Notes under the pieces: generated by a model
What the model saw: only the letters and a program-made list of their open reading frames with translations
Database searches by the model: none
What the model was told of the DNA's origin: nothing
In this document: positions 5,189 through 6,284 of the stretch, piece by piece
Position numbering within the stretch: the first letter of the stretch is position 1
Layout of the letters: every line of letters begins with the position of its first letter
Assembly (NCBI GenBank): GCA_003164825.1
Contig: PLUH01000310.1
Location: 11,113-17,396, forward strand
Reading direction: 5' to 3'
Length of the DNA stretch: 6,284 bases
Origin: Hyphomicrobiales bacterium
GTDB lineage: Bacteria > Pseudomonadota > Alphaproteobacteria > Rhizobiales > Beijerinckiaceae
Translations under genes and position numbers: made by a program

Positions 5189-5446
5189 TCAGCACCATTT
5201 CTTGCGGATGGCCGCGAACAGCGTCTCGTAAATACTGATCTGCCCCTGCCCGATGAGGTGGACCTCATTTCCGACCGGCTTCTCCCAATAAACCACGCCA
5301 ATCAATCGCGCCTGCACGAGCGAGAAATCGTTCTGGTCCAGATAGAATTTCCAGAGGCCGCCGCCACTTGTTCCCCTGTAGCTCGATGGTAGAATTGCGC
5401 CCTGGCCAGCCGCCCTTGACAAGGGGTGATTGTCCCTCAGCGCCAA
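5189..5446 (-). pseudogene. C-terminal remnant of a trypsin-like serine peptidase
   Basis: The open frame gives 85 residues. From about 5396 down to the TGA at 5189 it reads like the end of a trypsin-fold peptidase. YRGTSGGGLWKF carries the GxSGG oxyanion/active-site motif, with the serine codon at 5367-5369. Beta-strand material LIGVVYWEK follows, then GQGQISIYETLFAAIRKKW as the closing C-terminal helix. A whole peptidase of this kind needs another 120 or more residues with the His and Asp of the triad, and these are absent. In frame, a TGA lies about eight codons above 5446, there is no Shine-Dalgarno at any start, and the PEP-CTERM gene ends at 5491. The first 16 or so residues of the frame look like unrelated sequence. 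It also has more AT-rich codons than its neighbours. I take it as a gene fragment left by deletion or rearrangement; a short functional protein is unlikely. Confidence 0.55.
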
Positions 5447-5463
5447 ATCGCCCGCTTGGCGGA

Positions 5464-5487
5464 CCGCCCACGATCAAGTCCGGGCGG
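5464..5487. other. Stem-loop just after the PEP-CTERM gene
   Basis: The bases CCGCCC (5464-5469) and GGGCGG (5482-5487) can pair into a 6-bp stem with a 12-base loop, four bases past the PEP-CTERM stop. It has no T-run on the minus strand, so it is at best a weak terminator or a 3'-end stabilising structure. Confidence 0.25.
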
Positions 5488-5490
5488 AAG

Positions 5491-6159
5491 CTATGAGCGG
5501 AAGAGGGTCTGCCGCCGAAGCGAGAGGAAACCGAGCACGCCAAGCGCGGCCGTCACGAGCAGCGCGGTTGACGGCTCGGGAACTGGCGCGCCCACTGGCG
5601 AGTAAGTGTAGACGAGCGTGAGTGAGCCGGGGACGTCGCCAACGGCGCTGAGATCCGCCAACGGGTCCGTTTGGGCCGCCCACCACGCAAAGCCGTCGAG
5701 GGAAATCGTCACCGAAGCCAGCGTCTCAAAACTGCTGAAATCCGACGAGGGGACGTCCAATGTATTGCTCACGGGCCCGCTGGCGCTCGCCAGGACCGGC
5801 GGATCCCCCGGAGCAAAGGTCCCGCTCACCGTCGGGGTTGTCAGGAGCGTCTGCATTTCGAGGAGGTCAGGCCCGTTCATTTGGGCGACGGCTGCGGCCG
5901 AGGCATTGTTGTAGGTGAAGGACGTTCTCAATGTCGACGACTCCAGGGAGATCGTCCCAGTAAGGGTAACGGTGATCGCCACGCCGGTCAGCGTCCCGAG
6001 GCTCGTGTCGAACGGCTGGAGAAAGAAATGATCGTCCGGCATGGCGACGACAGAACTGAAGGTCTCAGTTTGCGTCAGAACGGCGGCGTGCGCCTGTGGG
6101 GTGGACGCCAAACCGATGGCCGCGGCGGCGGCCACGCCGACAAGCGACTTGATCGTCAT
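5491..6159 (-). CDS. Secreted PEP-CTERM protein, choice-of-anchor-E-like
   Basis: The gene encodes 222 residues. The start is ATG 6157-6159, with GGGGAAG a few bases upstream and a signal peptide beginning there (MTIKSLVGVAAAAAIGL), cleaved probably after AHA (25). The body is Ser/Thr/Ala-rich beta-strand sequence with almost no charged lysine. It contains FDTSLGTLTGVAITVTLTG (about 51-69), a pattern typical of choice-of-anchor E domains. The C-terminus is a PEP-CTERM sorting tag: VPEPS at 193-197, a hydrophobic helix (TALLVTAALGVLGFLSL), then RR at 215-216. An unusually long tail QTLFRS follows. Such proteins are exported by Sec, processed by an exosortase at the inner membrane and released into surface or extracellular polysaccharide. 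No exosortase is in the window. The longer open frame to 6207 lacks a ribosome site. Confidence 0.88.
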   Translation of the reverse strand: MTIKSLVGVAAAAAIGLASTPQAHAAVLTQTETFSSVVAMPDDHFFLQPFDTSLGTLTGVAITVTLTGTISLESSTLRTSFTYNNASAAAVAQMNGPDLLEMQTLLTTPTVSGTFAPGDPPVLASASGPVSNTLDVPSSDFSSFETLASVTISLDGFAWWAAQTDPLADLSAVGDVPGSLTLVYTYSPVGAPVPEPSTALLVTAALGVLGFLSLRRQTLFRS

Positions 6160-6184
6160 GCTCGCTTCCCCGTCAGATTGCCGA

Positions 6185-6197
6185 AGGCGAGTCGCCT
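6185..6197. promoter_or_regulatory. Interrupted palindrome upstream of the PEP-CTERM gene
   Basis: The halves AGGCGA and TCGCCT flank one central base, giving a 13-base inverted repeat some 26-38 bases ahead of the start codon. It could be an operator or a hairpin in the leader. A neighbouring TTCGCC repeats part of one half-site. No clear -10/-35 pair is seen in the 125 bases to the window end. The assignment rests on symmetry and position alone. Confidence 0.2.
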
Positions 6198-6284
6198 GAT
6201 TCGCCAAGGTTCGCGGCGAACAGTGCTCATTCGCAGTTGAAAACGGTAGGAAATGCGTGTCAGGTTCCTGTGCGCCGCGTGCCA

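Noticed and set aside
5265..5543. Minus-strand frame of 92 codons between the PEP-CTERM gene and the peptidase remnant
   Set aside because: It runs in the wrong frame through the end of the PEP-CTERM gene and the conserved peptidase motif, with no ribosome site or protein-like pattern.
6266..6284. Possible sigma-54 promoter (TGGCACG on the minus strand)
   Set aside because: The -24 half matches, but the -12 position has AC instead of the required GC at the right spacing.

Overview
This window looks like chromosomal DNA of a GC-rich alphaproteobacterium, most likely from the Hyphomicrobiales. The basis is its high G+C, the GC-rich third codon positions, the GTG and TTG starts, and the style of the ParA, ABC-transporter and class A beta-lactamase proteins. 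The genus cannot be fixed from the sequence. Apart from the first 141 bases, every gene I support lies on the minus strand, so it is read from right to left.

Left part (1-1353). The window opens with the last 46 codons of a plus-strand class A beta-lactamase. It converges on a two-gene minus-strand operon: a small ParA-type partition ATPase (583-1227), then a 126-residue protein with one predicted membrane helix (206-586). The two overlap by four bases (GTGA). No ParB is present. A plausible sigma-70-type promoter and a 12-bp perfect palindrome precede parA.

Middle part (1354-4872). A 170-residue helical protein of unknown function (1354-1866) stands as its own unit. To its right lies a three-gene ABC importer operon of the ribose/fructose (CUT2-like) class. 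In transcription order it encodes a single-domain ATPase (4132-4872, TTG start), a permease (3081-4124) and a periplasmic binding protein (2030-3040). It ends in a clear rho-independent terminator (1974-2000). A GC-rich hairpin lies between the permease and binding-protein genes. Together the three proteins would import a small sugar or sugar-like solute.

Right part (4873-6284). About 316 bases without a gene hold the probable promoter of the ABC operon. Next comes a short remnant of a trypsin-like serine peptidase that keeps the GxSGG active-site motif but lacks its N-terminal half (5189-5446). The last gene encodes a secreted PEP-CTERM protein with a choice-of-anchor-E-like body (5491-6159).

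I see no tRNA, rRNA, CRISPR array, insertion sequence or attachment site. The most interesting points are the orphan ParA with a membrane-anchored partner, two stop codons placed exactly in the loops of perfect hairpins, and the peptidase remnant beside the PEP-CTERM gene.
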